DNA of 33,000 nt from Burkholderiales bacterium (GTDB lineage: Bacteria > Pseudomonadota > Gammaproteobacteria > Burkholderiales > Burkholderiaceae_D), in the NCBI GenBank assembly GCA_947451925.1, contig CANGAW010000036.1, forward strand, positions 1-33,000, given 5' to 3'. The translations under genes and the position numbers were made by a program. The first letter of the stretch is position 1. Each line of letters begins with the position of its first letter. The notes under the pieces were generated by a model. It saw nothing but the letters and a program-made list of their open reading frames with translations, had not been told where the DNA came from and did no database searches. Below are positions 32,977 through 33,000 of this stretch, one piece after another.

Positions 32977-33000
32977 TTAACAACCGATAAGTGTGGGCAC

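Noticed and set aside
1..33000. CRISPR array
   Set aside because: No regularly spaced repeats of 25-40 bases were seen anywhere in the window.

Overview
The window looks like the chromosome of a betaproteobacterium of the order Burkholderiales, most plausibly Oxalobacteraceae (inference). The evidence is the rpe-gph-trpEGDC block, the ubiquinone hydroxylase-dsbC-acuI-M61 peptidase block, apaG next to mltA, and a ribosomal RNA leader at the right end. Most genes are housekeeping or metabolic. The accessory-looking part is about 13.4-17.8 kb, which is visibly AT-richer and carries gene wreckage.

Layout. 1-426: partial Stealth-type sugar-phosphate transferase. 687-830: tiny lipoprotein with its own promoter and terminator. 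958-2504: minus-strand cluster of cytochrome c, SRPBCC protein and nitrobindin-like heme barrel. 2768-5678: beta-barrel protein, PaaI-type thioesterase, NAD-dependent epimerase and VOC protein. 6128-8006: DUF4188 protein, double cupin and 3-methyladenine glycosylase (tag). 8193-10082: membrane diguanylate cyclase with an inhibitory site. 10137-12125: LysR regulator divergent from an SbtA-type bicarbonate permease, with a palindrome between them. 12163-13385: lipocalin and nitroreductase. 13386-17890: BamE-like lipoprotein, IS3-type transposase remnant, outer-membrane barrel and TetR regulator sharing an intergenic palindrome, a complete but multiply broken IS3-family element, and a brnT toxin fragment abutting it. 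17891-17966: tRNA-Phe. 18078-22872: ubiquinone hydroxylase, dsbC, acuI and M61 peptidase. 23012-24576: cysQ and a TauE/SafE permease. 24602-30058 (minus): rpe, gph, tryptophan leader peptide, trpE, trpG, trpD, trpC. 30196-32730: apaG, a 33-residue membrane protein, mltA and an enoyl-CoA hydratase. 32760-33000: promoter and leader of a ribosomal RNA operon whose 16S gene starts outside the window.

Functional links. The trp genes form a tight operon with stop/start overlaps, entered through rpe-gph. Between gph and trpE lies a short ORF with three Trp codons in six positions, followed by GC-rich dyads and a U-run, which looks like a transcription attenuator. cysQ and the permease overlap by 4 bases and suggest a sulfur-assimilation pair. 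SbtA with a CbbR-like regulator suggests bicarbonate uptake under carbon control. I found no defence or biosynthetic cluster that I would call an entirely new system. The strongest unlisted signals are the trp leader, the TetR-site palindrome, the apparent ATT start of the enoyl-CoA hydratase, the overlapping 33-residue membrane protein, and a pair of dispersed repeats, one of which has lost half of its hairpin.
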